DNA of 9,416 nucleotides from Solirubrobacterales bacterium (GTDB lineage Bacteria; Actinomycetota; Thermoleophilia; Solirubrobacterales; Solirubrobacteraceae): positions 1 through 9,416 of the forward strand of contig JACDAP010000247.1 in NCBI GenBank assembly GCA_013695395.1, given 5' to 3'. Position numbers and translations under genes: made by a program. Position 1 is the stretch's first letter. Every line of letters starts with the position of its first letter. The notes beneath the pieces were generated by a model. It did no database searches and was not told the DNA's origin. It was given only the letters and a program-made list of their open reading frames with translations. Positions 1-5,882 of this stretch are shown here, one piece after another.

Positions 1-230
1 CGGACGCTCTCCCCCGCCGCCACGTGCCCGGCCGCGGTCGCGTCGAGCGCGCCCGGCCAGGAGGCCTTGTGCCGGCCCCGGCGCTGGAGCAGGACCGCGT
101 CGCCGCTGAGCACCCAGAGATGGACGCAGCGGTGCCAGTCGCCGTCGCGGTGGACCGCACCGCGCGCCTTGACCCCGAGGTGGACGCCGAGCTCGTCGTA
201 GACGTCGAGCCGCTCGTCCGGATCAGCCAC
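1..230 (-). CDS. Nudix hydrolase, 5' part only (runs off the left edge)
   Basis: The reverse strand reads from a GTG at 230 through to base 1 without a stop, giving 76 residues and part of a 77th. The protein begins VADPDERLDVYDELG, continues VHRDGDWHRCVHLWV and LLQRRGRHKASWPGALD, and reaches AAGHVAAGES at the edge. This is the N-terminal half of a Nudix domain of the IPP-isomerase-like/YfcD-like kind. The GHVAAGE stretch is the first part of the Nudix box (G-x5-E); the REUXEE part lies outside the window. Family members hydrolyse nucleoside diphosphate-linked compounds or isomerise isopentenyl diphosphate, and the substrate cannot be told from this half. The GTG start overlaps the stop of the upstream MerR gene by 8 bases, so it is probably the fourth gene of a coupled operon. 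Family assignment is secure; function and full length are not. Confidence 0.85.
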   Translation of the reverse strand, partial: MADPDERLDVYDELGVHLGVKARGAVHRDGDWHRCVHLWVLSGDAVLLQRRGRHKASWPGALDATAAGHVAAGESV

Positions 231-933
231 GGCGGCGCTGGCGCTGGAGCTCGGCCAGCAGGAGCTTCGAGTGCATCGCGCCGATCAGCTCCCGGAGGGG
301 CGCGGCGCCCGCGGCGATGATCTCCGCGGCCCGGTCGGGCTCGACCTCGCCGGTGAGCTTGTCCAGCAGGGCGCGTACCTCCTCGCGGACGAGCGGCTCG
401 AGCGCCTCCTGGTAGCGGAGCGTCTCGAAGACGGTGAAGCCAAGCCGCTCGTCGTAACCCCCCGCGCGGAAGCGGCTCATCGCGTCGATGATGGCCAGGT
501 CGTCGGGGTCGTAGCCGCGGCTGTTCGGGGTGAGGACCGTGATCTCGGCGAGCCGGTCGAGCACCTCCTGCGGCAGGTCGTAGCGGCGGCGGACCTCGGC
601 TCGGGAGACGCGGGCGACCTGCTCGCCGCGGGCCACCGCGACCTCGAGGATCCGGTCCTCGAGCTCGACGAGCGCGCGGGCGCGATCCGGGTCCTCCTCG
701 ATCAGCTCGCGGATCAGCTTGAGCGGCATGAAGCGGTCCTCCTGGAGCCGCTTGATCAGCGTGATGCGCTCGACGAAGTCCGGCGGGTACCAGGCCATGT
801 TGCGCGAGGTCCGCATCACGCCCGCCTGGTCGCCGAGCAGCCCCTCACGCAGGTAGTGCTTGATGGTGCCGGCCGAGACCCCGGAGGCTTCGGCCAGCTC
901 GGCCATCTTCAACAAGCCGTCCGGACTGCTCAC
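223..933 (-). CDS. MerR family transcriptional regulator
   Basis: This is a 236-residue cytoplasmic DNA-binding protein. Residues about 8-75 form a MerR-type winged helix-turn-helix (KMAELAEASGVSAGTIKHYL, then the RNMAWYPPDFVERITLIKRL wing region). A mostly helical C-terminal part of about 150 residues follows, with many acidic and arginine residues, and would bind an effector or form the dimer. No cysteine cluster typical of metal-sensing MerR proteins is seen, so a small-molecule or acyl-CoA effector is more likely; that is inference. The chosen GTG overlaps the stop of the CoA-transferase gene as GTGA. An alternative ATG at 906 would remove nine residues ahead of the HTH. There is no convincing Shine-Dalgarno sequence for either, which fits translational coupling. 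Its position after two acyl-CoA genes suggests it controls them, possibly through the palindrome at 3051-3073. Confidence 0.87.
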   Translation of the reverse strand: MSSPDGLLKMAELAEASGVSAGTIKHYLREGLLGDQAGVMRTSRNMAWYPPDFVERITLIKRLQEDRFMPLKLIRELIEEDPDRARALVELEDRILEVAVARGEQVARVSRAEVRRRYDLPQEVLDRLAEITVLTPNSRGYDPDDLAIIDAMSRFRAGGYDERLGFTVFETLRYQEALEPLVREEVRALLDKLTGEVEPDRAAEIIAAGAAPLRELIGAMHSKLLLAELQRQRRRG

Positions 934-2156
934 GACAGGAAGGAGCCCCCCACGCCCTCGTGCTGGCCGGCGACGGCGCCGCTGGCGTGCAGCGCGGCGA
1001 TCTCCTCCTCCGAGATCCCCGCCGCGGCGAGGACCGCCTCGGTGTCCGCTCCGAAGCCCGGGGCGGGCCGCCGGTTGGCGTCCGCGGGGGTGCGCGAGAG
1101 CTTGACCGGCGGGCCGAGGAGGCGGACCGGCTCGGTCGCGCCCGGCTGATCGAGCTCCACGATCATGCCGCGCTCGCGGACGAGCTCGGAGTCGAGCGCC
1201 TCCTCGAGCTCGAGCACGGGCTCCAGGCAGCAGTCGTGCTCGGAGGCGAAGGCGGCCCACTCCTCGCGGGTGCGCTCCAGGAACAGCGCCTCGAGCTTCG
1301 CGTGGCCCTCGCTGCCGGGCTCGTCGAACTGGTGCTGCAGCAGGTCCTCCCGCCCGGTCCCGTGGCAGAACGCCTGGAAGAACTTGGGCTCGAGCGCCCC
1401 CATGGTCACGTAGCCGTCCTTGCAGGCGTAGGGCCGGTAGCAGGCGAAGCGCCCGCCGAGCGCCATCTGCCCGCGTCGCTGCGGCTCGCCCTGGAGGGCG
1501 GCGGCGGCGTCCATCGCCAGCCAGGAGAGCGCACCGTCGGCCATCGAGACGTCGACGAACTGCCCCTCCCCGGAGCGGTCGCGCTCACGCAGCGCGGCGA
1601 GGATCCCGAAGGCGGCCATGAGCGCGCCGCCGCCGATGTCGGCGATCTGGCCCGCGGCCTGGACGGGCGGGCCGTCGGCCTCACCGGTGAGCCCGAGCAG
1701 CCCGATCCGGCCCAGGTAGTTCATGTCGTGGCCGGAGCGACCGACGAACGGGCCGCTTGCGCCGTAGCCGGAGATCGCGCAGAGCACGATGCCCGGGTTG
1801 CGCTCCCTAAGGGTCTCGTAGCCGATCCCGAGCCGCTCCATCACGCCGGGGCGGAAGGACTCGAGGACGACATCGGCCCCCTCCACCAGCTTGAGGAAGG
1901 CCTCCTTGGCGGCGGGGTCCTTCAGGTTGAGTCGGATCGACTGCTTGTTGCGGTTGAGCGCGAGGAAGCGCACGGACTTCGCTGACTCCTCCACGCCGTC
2001 CACCCCGGGCGTCGCCCAGCGGACGTAATCGCCCATCCCGGTGTCCTCCACCTTGATGACCTCGGCGCCATAGTCGGCGAGCAGCAGGGAGCAGAACGGG
2101 CCGGGCAGCAGGCGGGAGAGGTCGAGGACCTTGATGCCGTCGAGGGGCAGACTCAC
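930..2156 (-). CDS. Class III (CaiB/BaiF) CoA-transferase, AMACR-like
   Basis: This 408-residue protein has the full length of family III CoA-transferases. The N-terminus (LDGIKVLDLSRLLPGPFCSLLLADYGAEVIKVE) is the classical CoA-binding Rossmann-like start. Comparing remembered motifs of Mycobacterium alpha-methylacyl-CoA racemase, the catalytic residues appear conserved: Arg102 in FRPGV, His143 in GHDMNY, Asp173 in ADIGGG and Glu256 in GALEPKF. The His-Asp-Glu set favours an alpha-methylacyl-CoA racemase (2R/2S epimerisation of branched acyl-CoAs) over a true CoA-transferase, though a transferase role cannot be excluded. The GTG start overlaps the BKACE stop by GTGA, and its own stop overlaps the MerR start. 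A racemase would let a stereospecific acyl-CoA dehydrogenase act on both epimers of a branched substrate. Confidence 0.93.
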   Translation of the reverse strand: MSLPLDGIKVLDLSRLLPGPFCSLLLADYGAEVIKVEDTGMGDYVRWATPGVDGVEESAKSVRFLALNRNKQSIRLNLKDPAAKEAFLKLVEGADVVLESFRPGVMERLGIGYETLRERNPGIVLCAISGYGASGPFVGRSGHDMNYLGRIGLLGLTGEADGPPVQAAGQIADIGGGALMAAFGILAALRERDRSGEGQFVDVSMADGALSWLAMDAAAALQGEPQRRGQMALGGRFACYRPYACKDGYVTMGALEPKFFQAFCHGTGREDLLQHQFDEPGSEGHAKLEALFLERTREEWAAFASEHDCCLEPVLELEEALDSELVRERGMIVELDQPGATEPVRLLGPPVKLSRTPADANRRPAPGFGADTEAVLAAAGISEEEIAALHASGAVAGQHEGVGGSFLS

Positions 2157-3028
2157 GCGACCGCCTCCTTCCGGACGCCGAGCAGCTCACGGGCCTCGGC
2201 GACCGTCGCGGGCCGGCGGCCCAGGTCCTCGGTGATCCGCCGCGCGCGGGCGATCAGCTCACCGTTGGAGGCCGCCATGGTCCCGTCCGGGAGGTAGAAG
2301 TTGTCCTCCAGGCCGACCCGGATCGAGCCCCCGAGCGCGAGCGCCGCGCCGATCAGCTGCCACTGGACCCGGCCGATCCCGATGAGCCCCCAGTGCGAGC
2401 CCGCGGGCACGTTGTCGGCCATCATCGCGAGGTTCCGCGCGGTCGGCGGCACACCGCCGGTGACGCCCATGACGAAGTCGACGTGGAGCTTCTCGGTGAG
2501 CAGCCCCATGTCGATCAGCGGGGCGAGCGAGCCGACGTGGCCGACGTCGAAGCACTCGTGCTCGGGCCTGATCCCCTCCTCGCGCATGACCTCCAGGAAC
2601 TGCTGGATCTCGCTGAACGGGTTCGGGAAGATCGTGTCGAAGACGAACTGCTTGCGCCGCGCGGAGTACTTCGCGTAGTTCATCGAGCCCATGTTCACCG
2701 CGGCCACCTCGGGCCTGAGCGCGCGTAGGTACCGGGTCCGCTGCTCCATCGAGACCCCGAGGGCGCCGGTGGAGTAGTTGATGATCAGTGCATCCCCGAC
2801 CTCCTGCTTGATCGCCTCGGTGATCGCCGCGAAGTCCTCGGTCTCATAGCTCGGCGTCCCGTCCGGCTTGCGGGCGTGGATGTGGACCATCACGCCGCCC
2901 TCGTCGACGATCCGGCGCGCCTCGGCCGCGTACTCGCCGGGGGTGTACGGGATGGCCGGGCACTGCTCGCGGTTGGCGAGCGATCCGGAGATCGAGCAGG
3001 TGATGATGGCGGGGCCGTCGACGCTCAA
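2153..3028 (-). CDS. Beta-keto acid cleavage enzyme (BKACE/DUF849 family)
   Basis: The BKACE family, typified by 3-keto-5-aminohexanoate cleavage enzyme (Kce), condenses a beta-keto acid with acetyl-CoA and cleaves it to acetoacetate plus a new acyl-CoA. The 291-residue protein is a single TIM barrel of normal length. It shows IITCSISGSLANR at residues 8-20, the zinc-binding HIHAR with His49 and His51, FDVGHVGSLAPLI near 160, GVTGGVPPTARNL near 188, and VGLEDNFY with Glu241-Asp242-Asn243 near the C-terminus. TTG at 3028 is preferred because AGAGG lies 7 nt upstream and the family N-terminus starts here; an in-frame ATG at 3103 would add 25 residues unlike the family. It is the first gene of the coupled BKACE/CoA-transferase/MerR/Nudix operon. 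The keto acid substrate is unknown; the CoA-transferase/racemase neighbour suggests a branched acyl chain. Confidence 0.93.
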   Translation of the reverse strand: MSVDGPAIITCSISGSLANREQCPAIPYTPGEYAAEARRIVDEGGVMVHIHARKPDGTPSYETEDFAAITEAIKQEVGDALIINYSTGALGVSMEQRTRYLRALRPEVAAVNMGSMNYAKYSARRKQFVFDTIFPNPFSEIQQFLEVMREEGIRPEHECFDVGHVGSLAPLIDMGLLTEKLHVDFVMGVTGGVPPTARNLAMMADNVPAGSHWGLIGIGRVQWQLIGAALALGGSIRVGLEDNFYLPDGTMAASNGELIARARRITEDLGRRPATVAEARELLGVRKEAVA

Positions 3029-3040
3029 GGGTGAACCTCT

Positions 3041-3073
3041 GCTTATCAGGAGTGGGACGTAGCACGTCCTACT
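3041..3073 (-). promoter_or_regulatory. Candidate operator palindrome and promoter of the BKACE operon
   Basis: A 23-bp near-perfect palindrome occupies 3051-3073: left arm AGTGGGACGT, centre AGC, right arm ACGTCCTACT, with one mismatch in ten pairs. On the minus strand it is followed by GATAAG (3042-3047), which matches TATAAT at four of six positions and could be the -10 box. The Shine-Dalgarno AGAGG (3036-3040) and the TTG start at 3028 come next. TAGGAC on the minus strand, inside the palindrome and 18 nt before GATAAG, is a weak -35 candidate. An operator placed across the -35/spacer region is typical of MerR-type and TetR-type control. That the MerR protein of this operon binds here is inference. 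Confidence 0.5.
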
Positions 3074-3110
3074 CTCGCGGATCCCGCTCGCCGCTGCGTC
3101 CACGCCCCGC

Positions 3111-3326
3111 TCAGATCGCGGTGCGCAGGCGCAGGGTCAGCAGGCCGAACGCCGGCTCGCCGACCAGGAGGACCGCGCCGCCGGACGGGTCGGCCAGGAA
3201 GCGGGCGACCCGCTCCTCCGTCCCCGGCTCGGGCGGATCGTCGTACTCGGCACCGAAGGCCCGCATCAGGCGGGCGATCGTCCGGGCGTCGGCGACGGTG
3301 GCGGTGCGGACCTCCTTGGGGCGCAT
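3111..3326 (-). CDS. Truncated GNAT-like protein, N-terminal half only
   Basis: This short frame encodes 71 residues. It reads as the start of a GCN5-related N-acetyltransferase: EVRTATVADARTIARLMRAF is the first strand and helix, and GGAVLLVGEPAFGLLTLRLR is the pair of central strands. The frame stops at TAI, before the acetyl-CoA pyrophosphate-binding loop (R/Q-x-x-G-x-G/A) and the whole C-terminal half. The next 80 bases contain no continuation in any frame that I can recognise. ATG at 3326 is chosen because CAGGAG lies 9 nt upstream; a GTG at 3344 would add six residues. As it stands it cannot be a working acetyltransferase, so it is probably a decaying remnant, although its start signals are intact. 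It lies 36 bp downstream of a full GNAT gene. Confidence 0.6.
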   Translation of the reverse strand: MRPKEVRTATVADARTIARLMRAFGAEYDDPPEPGTEERVARFLADPSGGAVLLVGEPAFGLLTLRLRTAI

Positions 3327-3362
3327 CGACGCAGTCTCCTGCACGCGGCGCGGCGGGCGGCG

Positions 3363-3905
3363 CTACTGCTCGTCGAGCGGGACGTCGAGCCGGCGCACCA
3401 GCTCGGTGACCGGGCCGTAGCCGGAGCGCTGGCGAAAGCCGAGCCCCTGGAAGAGCCGCAGGGCGCGGTGGTTGTCCGATTGGACCTGGGCGAGCGCGGT
3501 GCGCACACCCTCGCGGCGCCCACGCTCGAGCACCGCCTCGACGAGCTCGACTCCGAGCCCGCGGCCGTGCACGTCGTCGCGGATGACGATCGCGATCTCC
3601 GACTCCCCCGGGTGCGAGGGGTCGTTGACCAGACGGGCCACACCGGCCAGCTCGGCCGGGTCCGGCGCGCCGACGAAGTCCGCGACCGGGGAGACCACAC
3701 CGTCGAGGTGCTCGGGCGCGAGCTCGGCCACGAGGGCCACGTGGTCGTGGCCGTCCACTTCGGTCAGGTAGCGCAGGTCACTCGTGGTGAGATCACCCTT
3801 GGCCGCGTGATACCGGCGGTACCGGGTCTCCGCGGACAGGTGTCGATGAAGCCGCACCAGGGCGGGCTTGTCGGTGGGTCGGATGTCTCGCAGACGCAAG
3901 GACAC
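3363..3905 (-). CDS. GNAT family N-acetyltransferase (Pat-like)
   Basis: This 180-residue protein covers one complete GNAT domain. The N-terminus (LRDIRPTDKPALVRLHRHLSAETRYRRY) resembles the acetyltransferase half of actinobacterial protein lysine acetyltransferases of the Pat kind, but without their cyclic-nucleotide-binding domain. The acetyl-CoA loop is seen as HGRGLG at residues 113-118. The C-terminal motif (SDNHRALRLFQGLGF) near 143-157 is the N..A..LF..LGF signature. GTG at 3905 is preferred over GTG 3956 because homology begins there and because TACCCT sits 7 nt upstream, fitting a leaderless mRNA. In other actinobacteria Pat-type enzymes acetylate acyl-CoA synthetases, so a link to acyl-CoA metabolism here is plausible but unproven. 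Confidence 0.88.
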   Translation of the reverse strand: MSLRLRDIRPTDKPALVRLHRHLSAETRYRRYHAAKGDLTTSDLRYLTEVDGHDHVALVAELAPEHLDGVVSPVADFVGAPDPAELAGVARLVNDPSHPGESEIAIVIRDDVHGRGLGVELVEAVLERGRREGVRTALAQVQSDNHRALRLFQGLGFRQRSGYGPVTELVRRLDVPLDEQ

Positions 3906-3912
3906 AACAGAA

Positions 3913-3918
3913 AGGGTA
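3913..3918 (-). promoter_or_regulatory. Candidate -10 box for a leaderless GNAT transcript
   Basis: On the minus strand TACCCT lies 7 nt before the GTG at 3905 and fits the actinobacterial -10 pattern TAnnnT. No Shine-Dalgarno sequence precedes the GTG, and the local sequence (CTTACCCTTTCTGTTGTG) is richer in A/T than its surroundings. Transcription starting about 7 nt after the box would begin at or beside the start codon. No clear -35 box was found. Confidence 0.4.
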
Positions 3919-4025
3919 AGCGAGGTGCGCTGCGCTGCGGGTGAGGCTCGGCACACTGCAAACGAGCCGCACCGGCCCCCGGTTTGAGAGTGCGCGAAGC
4001 TCCGTTGGTGAGCGAGCCCCGCGTG

Positions 4026-4814
4026 ATGGCCGTCGACTGGTCCGGTGCGGTTCGGGGCGCGGAGCGACGGATCTGGGTGGCCGAGGCGTGGGCCGGGGAG
4101 CTCGTGGCGCTCACCGGCGGACTCTCACGCGAGGCCGCTGTGGCCCATGTGGTCGCCGCGGGCCAGGTCGTGGCCGGCTTCGACTTCGCCTTCTCGCTGC
4201 CCGCCTGGTTCGTGCGCTCCCTGGGCTGCAGGGACGCCGACGGAGTGTGGGCTCGGATCGCGCGCGACGGCGAGGCCTGGCTGGCCGCGTGCCAACCGCC
4301 CTTCTGGGGGCGCCCGGGGCGGCGGCGCCCGGTTCGCGGACCGGACGAGCCGGAGCTGCGTCGCACCGAGGAGCCGGGCGGCTCCCACCTCGACTCCGCT
4401 TCCGGTCGGGAGCGCGCGGCACCGGCTCGGCCCAAGTCGGTCTTCCAGATCGGCGGCGCGGGCGCGGTCGGCACCGGGTCGCTCCGCGGCATGCCGTTCC
4501 TTCCGCGTCTTCGCGCGGCGGGGTTCGCCCTCTGGCCATGGGACGACGCCCGGGCGCCGATGGCGCTCGAGATCTACCCGCGGGCGCTCACCGGGCCGGT
4601 CGTGAAGTCTTCGGCACTGGCTCGCGAGGCTTACCTGGCGGACGATCCGCGGGTTCCCCCCGCGCTGCTGAAGGCCGCCATCGGCTCGGAGGACGCCTTC
4701 GACGCCGCCGTCAGCGCGCTCGAGATGGCTGCACGCCTGCCGGAGCTCCTGACGCTCCGCGCGACCAGCGACCCTGTCGTGCGCCTGGAGGGCGCGATCT
4801 GGCCGCCGCCTTGA
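4026..4814 (+). CDS. DUF429 family protein (predicted RNase H-like fold)
   Basis: The 262-residue product matches the pattern of DUF429 proteins, a family predicted to have an RNase H/retroviral-integrase-like fold and with no settled function. It begins AVDWSGA with Asp4 on the first strand, followed by VVAGFDFAFSLP with Asp53. It also has KSVFQIGGAGAVGTGSLRG near 137-154, ALEIYPRALTG with Glu182 near 180-190, and SEDAFDAAVSALEMA with Asp224 and Asp227, then EGAIWPP at the C-terminus. The acidic residues would be the metal-binding set. The start is uncertain: ATG 4026 gives the usual start just before the first Asp, but in-frame GTG 4023, GTG 4008 and TTG 3984 also exist and none has a strong Shine-Dalgarno. 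It is divergent from the GNAT gene, and its stop lies 2 nt before the first hairpin repeat. Confidence 0.75.
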   Translation: MAVDWSGAVRGAERRIWVAEAWAGELVALTGGLSREAAVAHVVAAGQVVAGFDFAFSLPAWFVRSLGCRDADGVWARIARDGEAWLAACQPPFWGRPGRRRPVRGPDEPELRRTEEPGGSHLDSASGRERAAPARPKSVFQIGGAGAVGTGSLRGMPFLPRLRAAGFALWPWDDARAPMALEIYPRALTGPVVKSSALAREAYLADDPRVPPALLKAAIGSEDAFDAAVSALEMAARLPELLTLRATSDPVVRLEGAIWPPP

Positions 4815-4816
4815 GG

Positions 4817-4873
4817 GGAGGGGGTTCGACGTCTTCTGTCCCCGTTGATGGGACAGATCGCGTCGAACCCCCC
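4817..4873. repeat. Hairpin repeat, family 1, copy 1 (near-perfect)
   Basis: GGGGGTTCGACG (4820-4831) pairs perfectly with CGTCGAACCCCC (4861-4872) as a 12-bp outer stem. A 4x4 internal loop follows (TCTT against ATCG, in which the innermost T-A can pair), then a perfect 7-bp inner stem, CTGTCCC (4836-4842) with GGGACAG (4850-4856), and a 7-nt loop, CGTTGAT. The element starts 2 nt after the stop of the DUF429 gene, so it may end or protect that transcript. It has no U-tract, so it is not a classical intrinsic terminator. It resembles REP-type palindromic units in size and position. Copy 2 lies 65 bp further on. Confidence 0.85.
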
Positions 4874-4938
4874 GGCATCTCGGGCGGAGCGCTGCGGGCC
4901 TCGGCGAGAGCGAGCGCAGGCGCGCCAACTCCAACCCT

Positions 4939-4995
4939 GGAGGGGGTTCGACGCCCTTGGTCCCATAGATGCGGACAAACGACGACCAACCCCCC
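4939..4995. repeat. Hairpin repeat, family 1, copy 2 (diverged)
   Basis: It begins with the same 15 bases as copy 1 (GGAGGGGGTTCGACG, 4939-4953) and ends in CGACCAACCCCCC (4983-4995), which differs from the copy 1 end at two bases. The total length is the same. The inner arms are TTGGTCC and GGACAAA with one mismatch, and the 7-nt loop is ATAGATG. Between the outer arms it aligns better with the reverse complement of copy 1 than with copy 1 itself (about 12 against 18 differences), so the two copies may be inverted relative to each other, as in paired REP elements. The ATG of the downstream AbiEi-like/DUF559 gene (4969-4971) is in the loop. Confidence 0.75.
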
Positions 4996-5867
4996 TGGCC
5001 GGAGCTGCGAGCGCTCGCCGCGCGGCGGCGCGGCATCATCGACCGAACCACGATCGAGGCAGCCGGCATCCACTATCGGGTCATCACGCGGCGAGTCGCG
5101 AAGGCTGGCTCTGCGAGCGCCACCCAGGCGTCTTCACCTTCGGTCACGGCCCGCTCCCCGCGGAGAGCCAGATGCTCGCCGCACTGTCCTGGTGCGGCGC
5201 GAACGCGTGCCTGTCGCACCTGTCGGCCGCCGCGGTCGTCGGCTGGATCCCGATGCCGGATGTCGTGCACCTGACCACCACCGACCGCCACGGCTCTAGG
5301 CCGGGGATCACCGTCCACCGGACGGAACGCCTTCCGGCCAGCCACGTCCAGCACTGGGTCGACCTGCGCGTGACGGTCCGCTCACGCACGCTGGTCGACC
5401 TCGCCGACGTGCTCGAGTACGACGACCTCCGCCGCGTCGCCGATCAGCTGCCCCGGCTCCCGGTCGCTCACCTCGAACACACCCTCCGCGAGCTCCCCGG
5501 GCGGCACGGCGCCGGCCGGGTCGCCCGGCTCATCCGTAGCGAGGAAGCGCACACGAAGTCGGAGCTCGAGCGCCGCTACCTGGCGTACTGCCGGGCCCAC
5601 GGACTCCCGCGCCCGACGCGACTGAACCACCGGATCGGCCCCCACAAGGCGGACTGCGTCTACGAGGACGAGCGGCTCGTGCTCGAGCTCGACGGGCGCG
5701 CCCACCACGAGCGACGGGCCCAGACCAAGCTCGACCACCAGCGCGACATGGACTACCAGCTCGCCGGCTACCGGTTCGGCCGCTTCGACTGGGAGGACCT
5801 GGACCGAGCCTCCCTCCTCGCCGCTGAGCGCATCCGGGCGCTGCTCAGGCTCGGCGCTGCGCGCTGA
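4969..5867 (+). pseudogene. AbiEi-like antitoxin domain/DUF559 endonuclease-like protein, frameshifted
   Basis: Two frames joined near 5100 make one protein of about 299 residues, the usual size for actinobacterial proteins with an AbiEi-type N-terminal winged helix and a C-terminal DUF559 (Vsr-like, PD-(D/E)XK) domain. The first 44 residues (RALAARRRGIIDRTTIEAAG, then HYRVITRRVA) are in the frame of ATG 4969. From base 5100 the homology continues one frame back with EGWLCERHPGVFTFGHG and ACLSHLSAAAVVGW. The C-terminal domain shows SELERRYLAYCRAHGLPRP, then KADCVYEDERLVLELDG with the catalytic-type Asp and Glu, and GYRFGRFDWEDL. One missing base near 5100 explains the break. The downstream frame is open back to 4845, but that extension (MMGQIASNPP onwards) does not look like the family. 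No toxin partner is adjacent. Confidence 0.75.
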
Positions 5868-5882
5868 GCGGCCCGTCCCGCT
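5867..5882. terminator. Possible bidirectional terminator hairpin between convergent stops
   Basis: AGCGG (5867-5871) and CCGCT (5878-5882) form a 5-bp GC-rich stem with a 6-nt loop, CCCGTC. It overlaps the last base of the TGA of the AbiEi-like/DUF559 gene and the TAG of the arginase-family gene. The position suits a shared terminator, but the stem is short, no U-tract follows, and chance is possible in DNA this rich in G and C. Confidence 0.28.

Noticed and set aside
960..1985. Long plus-strand open frame (341 codons) opposite the CoA-transferase gene, and a similar one at 271-1149
   Set aside because: They are antisense to genes with clear catalytic motifs, have repetitive Arg/Gly/Ala-rich or Leu/Glu/Val-rich composition, and show no recognisable family; such frames are expected in very GC-rich coding DNA.
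4817..4995. CRISPR array
   Set aside because: There are only two copies, each itself a long palindrome, possibly in inverted orientation, with no regular spacers and no cas genes.
4125..5069. Minus-strand open frame (314 codons) across the DUF429 gene and the hairpin repeats
   Set aside because: It is Arg/Pro/Gly-rich, has no family resemblance, and crosses both the coding gene and the repeats.
5095..5106. Programmed -1 ribosomal frameshift in the AbiEi-like/DUF559 gene
   Set aside because: No X-XXY-YYZ slippery heptamer is present at the join, and the family is normally encoded in one frame, so mutation or a sequence error is more likely.
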